Source: Pseudomonas mendocina (GTDB lineage: Bacteria > Pseudomonadota > Gammaproteobacteria > Pseudomonadales > Pseudomonadaceae). Taken from it: a stretch of 64,000 nt of DNA. The notes under the pieces are model-generated. The model saw nothing but the letters and a program-made list of their open reading frames with translations. It was not told the origin of the DNA and did not search any database. The position numbers and the translations under genes were made by a program. The stretch covers positions 4,693,971 through 4,757,970 of the forward strand of contig CP148074.1 of NCBI GenBank assembly GCA_037482215.1, written 5' to 3'. Shown one piece after another: positions 9,205-16,510 of the stretch (positions within the stretch are counted from its first letter, which is position 1; the number at the start of each line of letters is the position of its first letter).

Positions 9205-9609
9205 CGTGTTATCTCCTGCTTTTTGGGGCGCGGGATTTTACACGGTCATACCGTATGATCAGCAAAAATCGCCGAAGATCGTCTGTCATTGATCAGATTT
9301 GCTCGCGAATGTCTTAGAAAACCCGGTTGACAGTCAGCCACACGCTGCGCACTATCTGCCGCACGACTTGCGCAACGGACATCCCATGCTCCACACCCAC
9401 GACCACTCGCCAGCACAGCCGGGCTTCTTTGCCCAGGTTTGCGCGTGCGTCGTCGTTGCCAAGAAATCCAAGAAACAGTCGCTCATTTGACCGGGGCACT
9501 GTCCCGTCAGATGGGCTGACTGGACAGATGGCGCTGGGTTTACCGACCTTCTCTTTCAAGTTCACTCCCTTCTGATGGCGACCTGACGGTCAGTAACAGG
9601 AGTACTTGC
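9205..9609. other. Intergenic region, no supported gene
   Basis: About 400 bases between the zinc-ribbon-like gene and the DapA-family gene. Short frames exist on both strands (for example 9299-9490 plus and 9314-9565 minus) but none has a good start, recognisable motif or conserved-looking composition. It should contain divergent promoters for the two flanking genes. The only clear signal is the ribosome site AGGAG before the start at 9610. Confidence 0.5.
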
Positions 9610-10473
9610 ATGTCTTTTCGTGGTATTTGGGTGGCGTTGGCCACACCGTTTCGCTCAGGTGAAATCGACTTCCCGGCCCTGCGCAATCTGGTCAACAAGC
9701 TGGCCGCCGAAGGCGTTGCCGGTTTCGTGGTGTGTGGAACTACCGGCGAAGCCGCCGCACTGAGCCACGCCGAGCAACTGGCTGTGCTGGATGCAGTATT
9801 GCAGCAGGTACCGGGACAACAGGTGATCATGGGGCTAGCGGGCAATAACCTGCGCGAACTGCTGGCCTTCCAGCAGGAGATTCAACAGCGCCCGATTGCC
9901 GGACTGCTGACACCTGCGCCCTATTACATCCGTCCCTCTCAACAAAGCATCGAAGCCTTCTTCAACACCGTCGCTGACGCGGCCAGCGTGCCGCTGGTGG
10001 TCTACGACATTCCTTACCGCACCGGCGTCCGCATTGAGCGCGAAACCCTGCGCCGCATCGTCCGCCACCCGAATATCAAAGCGATCAAAGATTGTGGCGG
10101 CGATGCGGAAACGACGATGACGCTCATTGCCGATGGCGATGTCGAAGTGCTCGCCGGGGAAGACCTGTACATCTTCAACAACCTGTGCCTGGGCGGCCAC
10201 GGCGCCATCTCCGCCAGCGCGCATATCCGCGCCGACCTTTATGTGCAGATGCAGCAGCAGGTCGAAAGTGGGCAACTGGGTGCTGCCCGGCATACCTTCT
10301 ACCGCCTGATGCCGTGGATGCAGGCCGCCTTTGCCGAGCCCAACCCCGCTGCAGTCAAAGCCGCGTTAGCGCTGCAAGGGCTGATCACCCCGGAGCTGCG
10401 TGAACCGATGCAAAGCTGTAGCGCGGCGACAGTAGAGCGGTTGCGCACGGTGCTGGCTGCGCTGGAAGAGTAA
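9610..10473 (+). CDS. DapA-family aldolase (dihydrodipicolinate synthase-like)
   Basis: 287 residues, the usual length of a class I DapA-family TIM barrel. Visible motifs are GTTGEAAALS (the T-T pair and Glu of the carboxylate-binding loop), YDIPYRTG with the catalytic Tyr, and IKAIKDCGGD with the Schiff-base Lys. In DapA these condense pyruvate with aspartate semialdehyde to 4-hydroxy-tetrahydrodipicolinate in lysine synthesis. The gene is isolated from other lysine genes, and pseudomonads often carry several DapA paralogues, so it may instead act on another oxo-acid. A good ribosome site lies 8 bases before the start, and a terminator follows. Confidence 0.88.
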   Translation: MSFRGIWVALATPFRSGEIDFPALRNLVNKLAAEGVAGFVVCGTTGEAAALSHAEQLAVLDAVLQQVPGQQVIMGLAGNNLRELLAFQQEIQQRPIAGLLTPAPYYIRPSQQSIEAFFNTVADAASVPLVVYDIPYRTGVRIERETLRRIVRHPNIKAIKDCGGDAETTMTLIADGDVEVLAGEDLYIFNNLCLGGHGAISASAHIRADLYVQMQQQVESGQLGAARHTFYRLMPWMQAAFAEPNPAAVKAALALQGLITPELREPMQSCSAATVERLRTVLAALEE

Positions 10474-10482
10474 GCAGGGAGT

Positions 10483-10514
10483 GGCGCCCGAGCTCAGTAC
10501 GGGCGCCTGCTTTT
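10483..10514 (+). terminator. Rho-independent terminator after the DapA-family gene
   Basis: GGCGCCCG pairs with CGGGCGCC across a 9-base loop and is followed by TGCTTTT. It lies 10 bases after the stop codon. Confidence 0.8.
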
Positions 10515-10531
10515 AACAGCAGTGATTTACG

Positions 10532-11845
10532 CTAAAGGCCTATGCGCAAATGTGCCGTCATTTCCCTGATCACAATGGCGTTAATACTCCTTAAAAGACG
10601 TACCTCACCCGCAAGCGTACTCGCCAGCTCCGGCCTGCCTTCACGCAATTGGGCATTGTTTTGCACCACTGCATCCAATAACTGTTCAGCCTTCACACTC
10701 ACCGCATCCACCAGTTTGCGGATGTGTTCTCTGGCTGTTGCAGGCTTGATGCCCATTACCTCGGCAGCCTCTACCAGCAACGCTACGCCGATCTGGCTTA
10801 GGTGTTTAACGCCCAGAACTGGCCAGGCCATCTCAGCCTGCTCGGGCCACTTATTCTGGTCAAATGCGCGGGTGCCGTAGACCGCTGTGCACAGCAGGTC
10901 ATAGAACGGCGACAGGCTTACGTCCTTACCACTCAACAGAAAGCTGAGGTTCTTGAGGTGAGCGTCCTCATTTCCCACCAAGACATTAAAAATCAGCCAT
11001 TGAAACAAGCGCAGCCTGGCAACAACAGTGGGACGGCACTGATCAGCCAACGCTGAGATTTTCTCGACACTACCGGCGCTGTACTTAAACGTCGCAGCCA
11101 ATCCGTCCAACTGACAGGCATCGATGCAGTGGAGACGGCTCCAACCCTCTGCCGTGAGCTGGCGATCAAAGCGTTCAATCAGATAAACCGGCTGAGGCAC
11201 ATACAAGCGATGCACATCGGGCACTGGCAGCCCGACCCGCTTGGCCAAAGTCATCACAAACCACTCATTAATCACTGAGTGTGCCCACGCTCCATCAGGA
11301 TGATCTGGCTTAAGAATGTGAGTCGAAGGCTCATTCCCCAGCGGCTCAAACAGTTGGCCATCCCGGTATATGACAGCGACTTTGTGCTGCGCCCCGGCCA
11401 ACGACATTTTCTTAGCCGACTGCTGTGCCAACGCCACCTTAGGCATCGCCTTGATTCGCTCTGACAGTACACTGGCAGGCAGCTCCAGAACCTGCCCGGG
11501 TGGCGGAGTCTGCTCTGGAGGCAGGAGGGTCAGCGAGCCCGCTGACTCAGCACCAAAATGCTGCAATAAAGCAAACGCATCCTCGACGGTAGAACCTGCT
11601 GCCTCAGCAATCAGCCGCCGTTGCCCTTCCTCGGGCAGCAGGTTGTCGAAATACCACTGCACAGGACGGATGCTGGCTCCATCCAGATGCTCTTCTTCCT
11701 GTAATGGCAATAGCGGGCATAGCGGATAGGCCGAGGCGCCTCTCAACCACTGCGCGCTGTAGCCGAATGCCCAGAGTCCATTGTTTTCACGCAGAACACC
11801 AACCAGTGACTGATTGATCCAGACATTCAATAAGCGCTCCATCAC
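10532..11845 (-). CDS. hipA: HipA-family toxin kinase
   Basis: 437 residues, the normal HipA length. The kinase features are present: Gly-rich/ATP-loop region SLAGAQHKVAVI, the segment STHILKPDHPDGAW, ERFDRQ, the catalytic loop GNEDAHLKNLS and the metal-binding FYDLLCTAVYG. HipA proteins are Ser/Thr kinases; E. coli HipA phosphorylates glutamyl-tRNA synthetase and causes growth arrest and persistence. The target here is unknown. The gene overlaps the HipB-like gene by 4 bases (ATGA), as is usual for translationally coupled toxin-antitoxin pairs. No inactivating change is seen. Confidence 0.92.
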   Translation of the reverse strand: MMERLLNVWINQSLVGVLRENNGLWAFGYSAQWLRGASAYPLCPLLPLQEEEHLDGASIRPVQWYFDNLLPEEGQRRLIAEAAGSTVEDAFALLQHFGAESAGSLTLLPPEQTPPPGQVLELPASVLSERIKAMPKVALAQQSAKKMSLAGAQHKVAVIYRDGQLFEPLGNEPSTHILKPDHPDGAWAHSVINEWFVMTLAKRVGLPVPDVHRLYVPQPVYLIERFDRQLTAEGWSRLHCIDACQLDGLAATFKYSAGSVEKISALADQCRPTVVARLRLFQWLIFNVLVGNEDAHLKNLSFLLSGKDVSLSPFYDLLCTAVYGTRAFDQNKWPEQAEMAWPVLGVKHLSQIGVALLVEAAEVMGIKPATAREHIRKLVDAVSVKAEQLLDAVVQNNAQLREGRPELASTLAGEVRLLRSINAIVIREMTAHLRIGL

Positions 11846-12138
11846 TCAGCGCTCCTGCGCGTTTTAGCGGTTTTCCTATTGCTGCTCTGTGCCAGAACGT
11901 CACGAATTTCATCCGCCAAGATCGCAGGTGCCTCGACGCTAACGGTGAGGCCAAGACCCTGCATAACCTGAAGCAGCTTGCCCCACTGGACGGTTTCCCC
12001 GCCTCGCTCAACCTTGCCAAGGAAATTCTCTGATACACCCAGGACGCCCGCTGCATCATCCTGGCGGAGCTGCATGGCTTTACGGCTAGCGCGGATGAGC
12101 ATGCCCATTTGCTCTGCTGAATCTATTTCGAACTTCAT
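11842..12138 (-). CDS. hipB: HipB-family antitoxin, XRE repressor
   Basis: 98 residues. An XRE-type helix-turn-helix spans about residues 10-65 (LIRASRKAMQLRQDDAAGVL then VSENFLGKVERGGETVQWGK). The C-terminal tail is basic (SSNRKTAKTRRSAE) and may be the flexible part that contacts HipA or is degraded. HipB neutralises HipA and represses the operon by binding palindromes upstream; three such palindromes lie just upstream of this start. The pair appears intact and autoregulated. Confidence 0.92.
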   Translation of the reverse strand: MKFEIDSAEQMGMLIRASRKAMQLRQDDAAGVLGVSENFLGKVERGGETVQWGKLLQVMQGLGLTVSVEAPAILADEIRDVLAQSSNRKTAKTRRSAE

Positions 12139-12170
12139 TCGGACGCCTCACAGGAGCTTGGCGGATAAAA

Positions 12171-12190
12171 ATCCGCATGACTGTGAGGAT
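12171..12190. promoter_or_regulatory. hip operator 1
   Basis: ATCC-N12-GGAT palindrome (ATCCGCATGACTGTGAGGAT), 33 bases upstream of hipB. It is the least symmetric of the three copies and the nearest to the gene. Confidence 0.7.
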
Positions 12191-12219
12191 TTTAGCGAAA
12201 AACCCGTATTTATCAAATA

Positions 12220-12239
12220 ATCCTCATGATCGTGAGGAT
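12220..12239. promoter_or_regulatory. hip operator 2
   Basis: ATCCTCATGATCGTGAGGAT, a near-perfect palindrome, 49 bases from operator 1. This matches the arrangement of multiple HipB sites known upstream of hipBA in E. coli, but with a different half-site. Confidence 0.78.
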
Positions 12240-12269
12240 TTAAATGTAATTCGTCGAAAACACGCGATA

Positions 12270-12289
12270 ATCCTCACGATCATGAGGAA
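12270..12289. promoter_or_regulatory. hip operator 3
   Basis: ATCCTCACGATCATGAGGAA, one mismatch from a perfect palindrome, 50 bases from operator 2. The equal spacing puts all three operators on the same DNA face if the helix repeat is about 10 bases. Confidence 0.75.
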
Positions 12290-12329
12290 TTGTGAACTGT
12301 TTATTATGTCGTTTAACCAACCCAGATGA

Positions 12330-12881
12330 TCAGCCCTCAGCAAAGCGCAGCTGCGGCCATATCGCCGCCCAGTTCTTGGAACGCTGGCGCTGTGTATAAA
12401 TCGGCTGCTTTTCTGCGGCGAATTTCGCGGTTGGGCGGACGATCAGGTTAAACAGGTCGCCCAGGCCGTAAGGCGCTGCTATTTCGATCTGCTCATCCAC
12501 GCCCAAACGTACCGCAACAGCCGTGGCAGTTTCCGGCCAGTAGCACATGGCGTCGGTGGAGCTGGTATAGGGCTGATCAGCATTGCCTAGGTGCATGCGG
12601 GCCTGATTCTTCACCGACCAGTTGTGGCGGCTGTCCATCTGCTGCAACGCCTGTTCAAACCGGGCATCGACTTCGGCACTGGCCTGATCAGGGTCGAACC
12701 AAATCACGTCGATATCCGCCAGTGGCGTGCTGATGGGCAACTGGTGCAATTGATCCCAGACCGCATTGCGTACACACCCGGCCGCCACCCAGCAATCCGG
12801 TAGGCCCAACGCTTTTACCTGGCGTAGAACGGCCATACGCATCGGGTCGGCGGCAAGAATGGCGAGTAGCTGTTGGTGCAT
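12330..12881 (-). CDS. Nucleotidyltransferase-family protein (NTP_transf_6/DUF925)
   Basis: 183 residues. The region WVAAGCVRNAVWDQL followed by LADIDVIWFDPDQ matches the small nucleotidyltransferase-fold family PF06042 (DUF925): a Gly-Cys-Val-Arg-Asn helix start and an Asp-x-Asp-like metal site. A later segment, FNLIVRPTAKFAAEKQPIYT, is also typical. The biochemical activity of this family is not established; antitoxin, tRNA- or nucleotide-modifying roles are only guesses. The gene starts a minus-strand unit of its own and its tail lies about 40 bases from the outermost hip operator. Confidence 0.82.
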   Translation of the reverse strand: MHQQLLAILAADPMRMAVLRQVKALGLPDCWVAAGCVRNAVWDQLHQLPISTPLADIDVIWFDPDQASAEVDARFEQALQQMDSRHNWSVKNQARMHLGNADQPYTSSTDAMCYWPETATAVAVRLGVDEQIEIAAPYGLGDLFNLIVRPTAKFAAEKQPIYTQRQRSKNWAAIWPQLRFAEG

Positions 12882-12972
12882 AGCAAAGGCTGGTTATCCG
12901 TGAAGAAACAGCAGCCTAGCAGACCCAGCCAGCGAACGTGGCGGCGTTCGTGGGCCAGCTAAATCGCCCGAC

Positions 12973-13560
12973 TCAGGGCTTAGGCAAATAGCCCGGTAAA
13001 GCTTCGATACGGTTTATCCACTGAGCGATGTGCGGGTAGCCCGAGATATCCACACCACCTTCATGGGCCAGTACGACATAGGGATAGACCGCGCAATCGG
13101 CAATCGAAGGACGGCCGATGGCGAGCCACTCGTTGGCTTTCAGGTGCTGATCAAGGACAGACAGCACGCGTGGAGACTTTTCCACCGCCGCATCGTAATC
13201 AAGGGCATAACCAAACTTCTGCACCAAACGCGCAGCGCAGACGCTGTGCTGAATTTCGTTGGCGGAAAAGGACAGCCACTTAACAATCTCGGCTTGGCCA
13301 AACGGATGCGCCGGCCACCAGGCCAGCCCGCCATGGGCACCAGCCAGGTACACCAGAATGGCGTGCGAGTCATAAATCACCTGCTTGCCATCCACCAGAA
13401 TCGGCAGTTGCGCCAGCGGATTCAGATCCAACAGCGGTGCCCGCTTATGTTCACCACCGAGAAAATCCACCGGCACAATCTCAAGCTTGATATTGGCCAG
13501 CGCGGCAAACAGACGGACTTTGTAGCAGTTACCGGAAGGTTCCAGGTCGTACAGTTTCAT
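12973..13560 (-). CDS. Glutathione S-transferase family protein
   Basis: 195 residues from the ATG at 13560. A thioredoxin-fold N-domain (1-80) begins MKLYDLEPSGNCYKVRLFAA, where the Ser of PSGNCYKV is the likely glutathione-activating residue. The characteristic cis-Pro and SHAI turn appears as LPILVDGKQVIYDSHAILVY. The helical C-domain has the N-capping/hydrophobic staple region RPSIADCAVYPYV. It overlaps the upstream VOC gene by 4 bases (ATGA), so the two are co-translated, suggesting a joint detoxification role. Substrate unknown. Confidence 0.9.
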   Translation of the reverse strand: MKLYDLEPSGNCYKVRLFAALANIKLEIVPVDFLGGEHKRAPLLDLNPLAQLPILVDGKQVIYDSHAILVYLAGAHGGLAWWPAHPFGQAEIVKWLSFSANEIQHSVCAARLVQKFGYALDYDAAVEKSPRVLSVLDQHLKANEWLAIGRPSIADCAVYPYVVLAHEGGVDISGYPHIAQWINRIEALPGYLPKP

Positions 13561-13985
13561 GGGTGTTCTCCGTTGATGAGTTGGTTGAACTCCAGAACAT
13601 TTCCATCGGGGTCGCGTATAAACAGGGCAATGCGCCTGGGGCCTATCGGATGCGGGCCTTCGGTGATGCGGATGCCCTGCTCGCCCAGCCACGTCTGCAG
13701 CGCCTGAAGATCATCGACCACGAACGCAGGATGGGTGATGCCCGGCAGCTTGACCGGTGCGTCCAGCAACGGATTGTGGGCATCGGGCATACGCGTGCCG
13801 TTGAAGATCAGGTTGATTCGCACCCCATCTGGGGTGAGCATCTCGTTGGCCTCGTACAGGGGGAAATTTGCGCTTTCGACAAAACCGAGGGCCTGATAAA
13901 AATCCAGTGCCCGCTGTTTGTCGCTGACGCGAATCCCGATATGGTCGTATGCAAAGATCCTGGCGGGGTTTTGCAGGGCGCTCAT
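13557..13985 (-). CDS. VOC-family (glyoxalase-like) protein
   Basis: 142 residues from the ATG at 13985, chosen because GGAG lies 8 bases upstream; the frame stays open further back without similarity. Vicinal-oxygen-chelate motifs are present: YDHIGIRVSDKQRALDFYQ at the start (metal His), HPAFVVDDLQALQTWL in the second half, and the family end IRDPDGNVLEFNQ (metal Glu). VOC proteins bind a divalent metal and act as glyoxalases, dioxygenases or drug-binding proteins. Coupled to a downstream GST, which favours electrophile detoxification. Confidence 0.87.
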   Translation of the reverse strand: MSALQNPARIFAYDHIGIRVSDKQRALDFYQALGFVESANFPLYEANEMLTPDGVRINLIFNGTRMPDAHNPLLDAPVKLPGITHPAFVVDDLQALQTWLGEQGIRITEGPHPIGPRRIALFIRDPDGNVLEFNQLINGEHP

Positions 13986-14101
13986 GTTGGCGATCTCCGG
14001 TGGAATGTCTGTTTGGCCAGTGTCACGGCCCACGCACGTTTCACCTATACCCCTAAGCTGACATCACCTGTGCGCCAATCGCACTAATCCGGAAGTGGAC
14101 T

Positions 14102-15040
14102 ATGGACCGGCTCAAAGCAATCGCCAATTTCGTCCGCATCGTTGACAGCGGCAGCCTCAGCGCCGCTGCCGATGCCAGCGGCCAATCACTGGCCTCGCTG
14201 GTGCGCTCGCTGGCAGCACTGGAAAAGTACCTGGGCGTGCGTTTGCTCAATCGCACAACCCGCAGCATGGCCCTAACCGACGAGGGCAAGGAGTACCTAG
14301 CCTGGGGGCGGCGCATGCTGGCTGACTTTGATGAGATGGAGCATCGTCTGGCGGGCCACGACGGTAGCGTACGCGGCCAGTTGCGGATCACTGCGCCGGT
14401 GGAGTTCGGCTCTCGCCATGTCGCGCCGCTGGTGAACAGCTTCCTGAAAGAACACCCAGCTATGCGGATTGAGCTGAACTTGAATGATCAGATCATGCCG
14501 CTGCTGGATGAGCGCCTCGATCTGGCCCTGCGCATCGGCCACCTTCCGGACTCCGGGCTGGTGGCGAGGCAAGTTAGCCGCACCCGTCTGGTTACTTGCG
14601 CCAGCCCGGACTACTTGCGCAGCGCCCCAGCCATTGAGCATCCATCAGAGCTGCGGGAACACCATTGCATCAGCACCAGCGCCCAAGGCCGGCAGTGGTA
14701 CTTCCGCGATGATGAGCAGGAATGGGCGCAAGAGATCACCCCAAGACTGGTGTGCTCACAAGTACGCGCCGCCAGCTTGGCTTGCGTGCAGGGTTTGGGC
14801 ATTGCCCGGCTGATGCACTATCAGGTCGCGGATGAACTGGCAGATGGCCGACTGATCCGAGTCCTGCAGGCGTTTGAGCCGGAGGACTTACCGATCCAGC
14901 TGGTTTACCCACACTCCCTACAACTGTCGCCACGGGTCAAAGCCTTTGTGGATTGGGCGTGCCCGCAGTTGGAGCGGCTCACGCCTAACCCAAACCAAAT
15001 CCCTGCCGAGCTGATAAAAGCGCCACCACCCAGTCAATAA
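14102..15040 (+). CDS. LysR-family transcriptional regulator
   Basis: 312 residues. N-terminal winged helix-turn-helix (residues 1-60) with MDRLKAIANFVRIVDSGSLS and the recognition part SLAALEKYLGVRLLNRTTRS. The effector domain (about 90-295) has RGQLRITAPVEFGSRHVAPL and the expected two-lobe layout. It is divergent from the VOC/GST pair across about 115 bases, so those genes are its likely target. The last 56 bases overlap the end of the opposing LysR gene. A proline-rich extension after residue 295 is encoded within the overlap. Confidence 0.92.
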   Translation: MDRLKAIANFVRIVDSGSLSAAADASGQSLASLVRSLAALEKYLGVRLLNRTTRSMALTDEGKEYLAWGRRMLADFDEMEHRLAGHDGSVRGQLRITAPVEFGSRHVAPLVNSFLKEHPAMRIELNLNDQIMPLLDERLDLALRIGHLPDSGLVARQVSRTRLVTCASPDYLRSAPAIEHPSELREHHCISTSAQGRQWYFRDDEQEWAQEITPRLVCSQVRAASLACVQGLGIARLMHYQVADELADGRLIRVLQAFEPEDLPIQLVYPHSLQLSPRVKAFVDWACPQLERLTPNPNQIPAELIKAPPPSQ

Positions 15041-15902
15041 ATACACGTAACTTGGCGCTGACATGGCGATTCGGTGGGTAAGCCAAATACAGTGGCATCG
15101 GCTCCAGCGACCAGTCCGTAAACAGCTGCACCAGCTCGCCATTATCCAGATGTGAGCGGGCCATATAGTCCGGCAGCGCGGCGATGCCCAAACCGGCCAC
15201 ACAGGCAGCGATATAGGCGTTGCCGTCATCCACCGTCAGCGCCTGGCGGCCTTGCAGGCTGAGCTGCTCACCCGCGCGACTGAGGCGGTAAAACATCGGT
15301 TGGCGCGTGCGCGAGCTGACAAAATTCACCACCCGATGCGAGCCGTGTTCCACCTCGCCGGGATGCGCCGGGATGCCGCTGCGTTGCAGATAGGCAGGTG
15401 CTGCATACACACCGAGCTGCAAACTCCCCACCTGCCGAGCCACCATGGACTGCTCGCGGATTTCGCCGCCGCGGATCACGCAGTCGACGTTCTCGCTGAT
15501 GATGTCGACAACCCGGTCGCTAACACCCATGTCCAGCTGAATATCCGGGTAGCGTGCATAAAACTCAGGCAGCGCCGGGATCAGCACCAGCCGCGCCAGC
15601 GGACTGGGCACATCAATACGCAGGCGTCCACGAGGCTGGGTAGCCGCGTAGGACAGGCTGGTTTCGGCGTCGTCCAGATCATCCAGCAGGCGGATCACCC
15701 GCTCGTAATACGCCGCACCATCAGCGGTGACGTTGACCTTGCGTGTGGTGCGGTTGAGCAAGCGCACCCGCAGCCGCGCCTCCAGTTGCTGCACCAGCTG
15801 GGTCACGCTGGTCTTGCTCATGTGCAAGCTCTCGGCGGCCTTGGTGAAGCTGCCGGTTTCCACCACGCGGGCGAAGGCCTGCATTGCGTCGAAGCGGTCC
15901 AT
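14985..15902 (-). CDS. LysR-family transcriptional regulator
   Basis: 305 residues. Typical LysR start MDRFDAMQAFARVVETGSFT with the helix-turn-helix SKTSVTQLVQQLEARLRVRL and NRTTRKVN. The effector part has RGRLRIDVPSPLARLVLIPA and the IISENVDCVIRGGE segment common to one large pseudomonad subgroup. It is divergent from the RidA gene (149 bases between starts), which is its likely target. Its 3' end overlaps the converging LysR gene by 56 bases, so the two transcripts are partly antisense. Confidence 0.92.
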   Translation of the reverse strand: MDRFDAMQAFARVVETGSFTKAAESLHMSKTSVTQLVQQLEARLRVRLLNRTTRKVNVTADGAAYYERVIRLLDDLDDAETSLSYAATQPRGRLRIDVPSPLARLVLIPALPEFYARYPDIQLDMGVSDRVVDIISENVDCVIRGGEIREQSMVARQVGSLQLGVYAAPAYLQRSGIPAHPGEVEHGSHRVVNFVSSRTRQPMFYRLSRAGEQLSLQGRQALTVDDGNAYIAACVAGLGIAALPDYMARSHLDNGELVQLFTDWSLEPMPLYLAYPPNRHVSAKLRVFIDWVVALLSARQGFGLG

Positions 15903-16050
15903 GGTCCGTTCCAGATCGGGTTGATTGTTTGGATTCTACAAACAGTTATGAACAAAGTTGCTGGTTTATCCACAAGACGTGGGTTTCTACAGTTTCTCCA
16001 TCGCAAATAACGCGCAATCAACGGGCCGACAGGCCCAGATGGAGATCGTG

Positions 16051-16440
16051 ATGACAGTACGTGATGTGGTGTTCCCAGCAGGCCGGCAAGCGTTGTACGA
16101 GCGCAACCGCTACTCACCGGCGATTCGTAGCAACGGCTTTGTGTTTGTCTCAGGTCAGGTGGGCAGCCGTGAGGATGGTTCACCCGAGCCGAATCTTGAA
16201 GATCAAGTCCGTCGCGCCTTCGACAACCTCAATGCAATCCTCAAGGAGGCCGGTTGCAGCTTTGATGATGTGGTCGACGTAACGGTATTTATGGTCGATC
16301 CACAGGCCACATTCGAACGCATCTGGCAGATCGTGCCGGAATATTGGGGCCAGGCGCCGCACCCGACCCTGACCGCTGTGGGCGTGACCTGGCTGTATGG
16401 CTTCGACTTTGAGATCAAAGTAATCGCCAAACTGCCTTAA
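16051..16440 (+). CDS. RidA-family (YjgF/YER057c/UK114) protein
   Basis: 129 residues from the ATG at 16051, where GGAG lies 7 bases upstream; two further in-frame starts upstream (16039, 15958) have weaker sites. Family features: RYSPAIRSNGFVFVSGQVGS near the start, a central helix with NLNAILKEAGCSFDDVVDVT, and PTLTAVGVTWLYGFDFEIKV. RidA proteins hydrolyse reactive enamine/imine intermediates; some subfamilies instead work in specific catabolic routes. The C-terminal Arg usual in RidA active sites is not obvious, so the enamine-deaminase activity is uncertain. Confidence 0.87.
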   Translation: MTVRDVVFPAGRQALYERNRYSPAIRSNGFVFVSGQVGSREDGSPEPNLEDQVRRAFDNLNAILKEAGCSFDDVVDVTVFMVDPQATFERIWQIVPEYWGQAPHPTLTAVGVTWLYGFDFEIKVIAKLP

Positions 16441-16465
16441 GAGGCTAGCCAAACACTCGGCGTGC

Positions 16466-16496
16466 TGTGGATAACCGTGCCTTGCGGTTATCCACA
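16466..16496. terminator. Bidirectional hairpin made of two 9-mers
   Basis: TGTGGATAACCG and CGGTTATCCACA form a 13-base-pair perfect stem (with flanking C/G) around a 7-base loop. It lies between the convergent RidA and allophanate hydrolase genes. No T-tract follows on either strand, so factor-independent termination is uncertain. Confidence 0.55.
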
Positions 16497-16510
16497 GCAG
16501 CGGTGGCGGC

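Noticed and set aside
9299..9565. Short frames on both strands before the DapA-family gene
   Set aside because: Only a TTG start or no ribosome site, and no protein-like pattern; cannot be told from chance.
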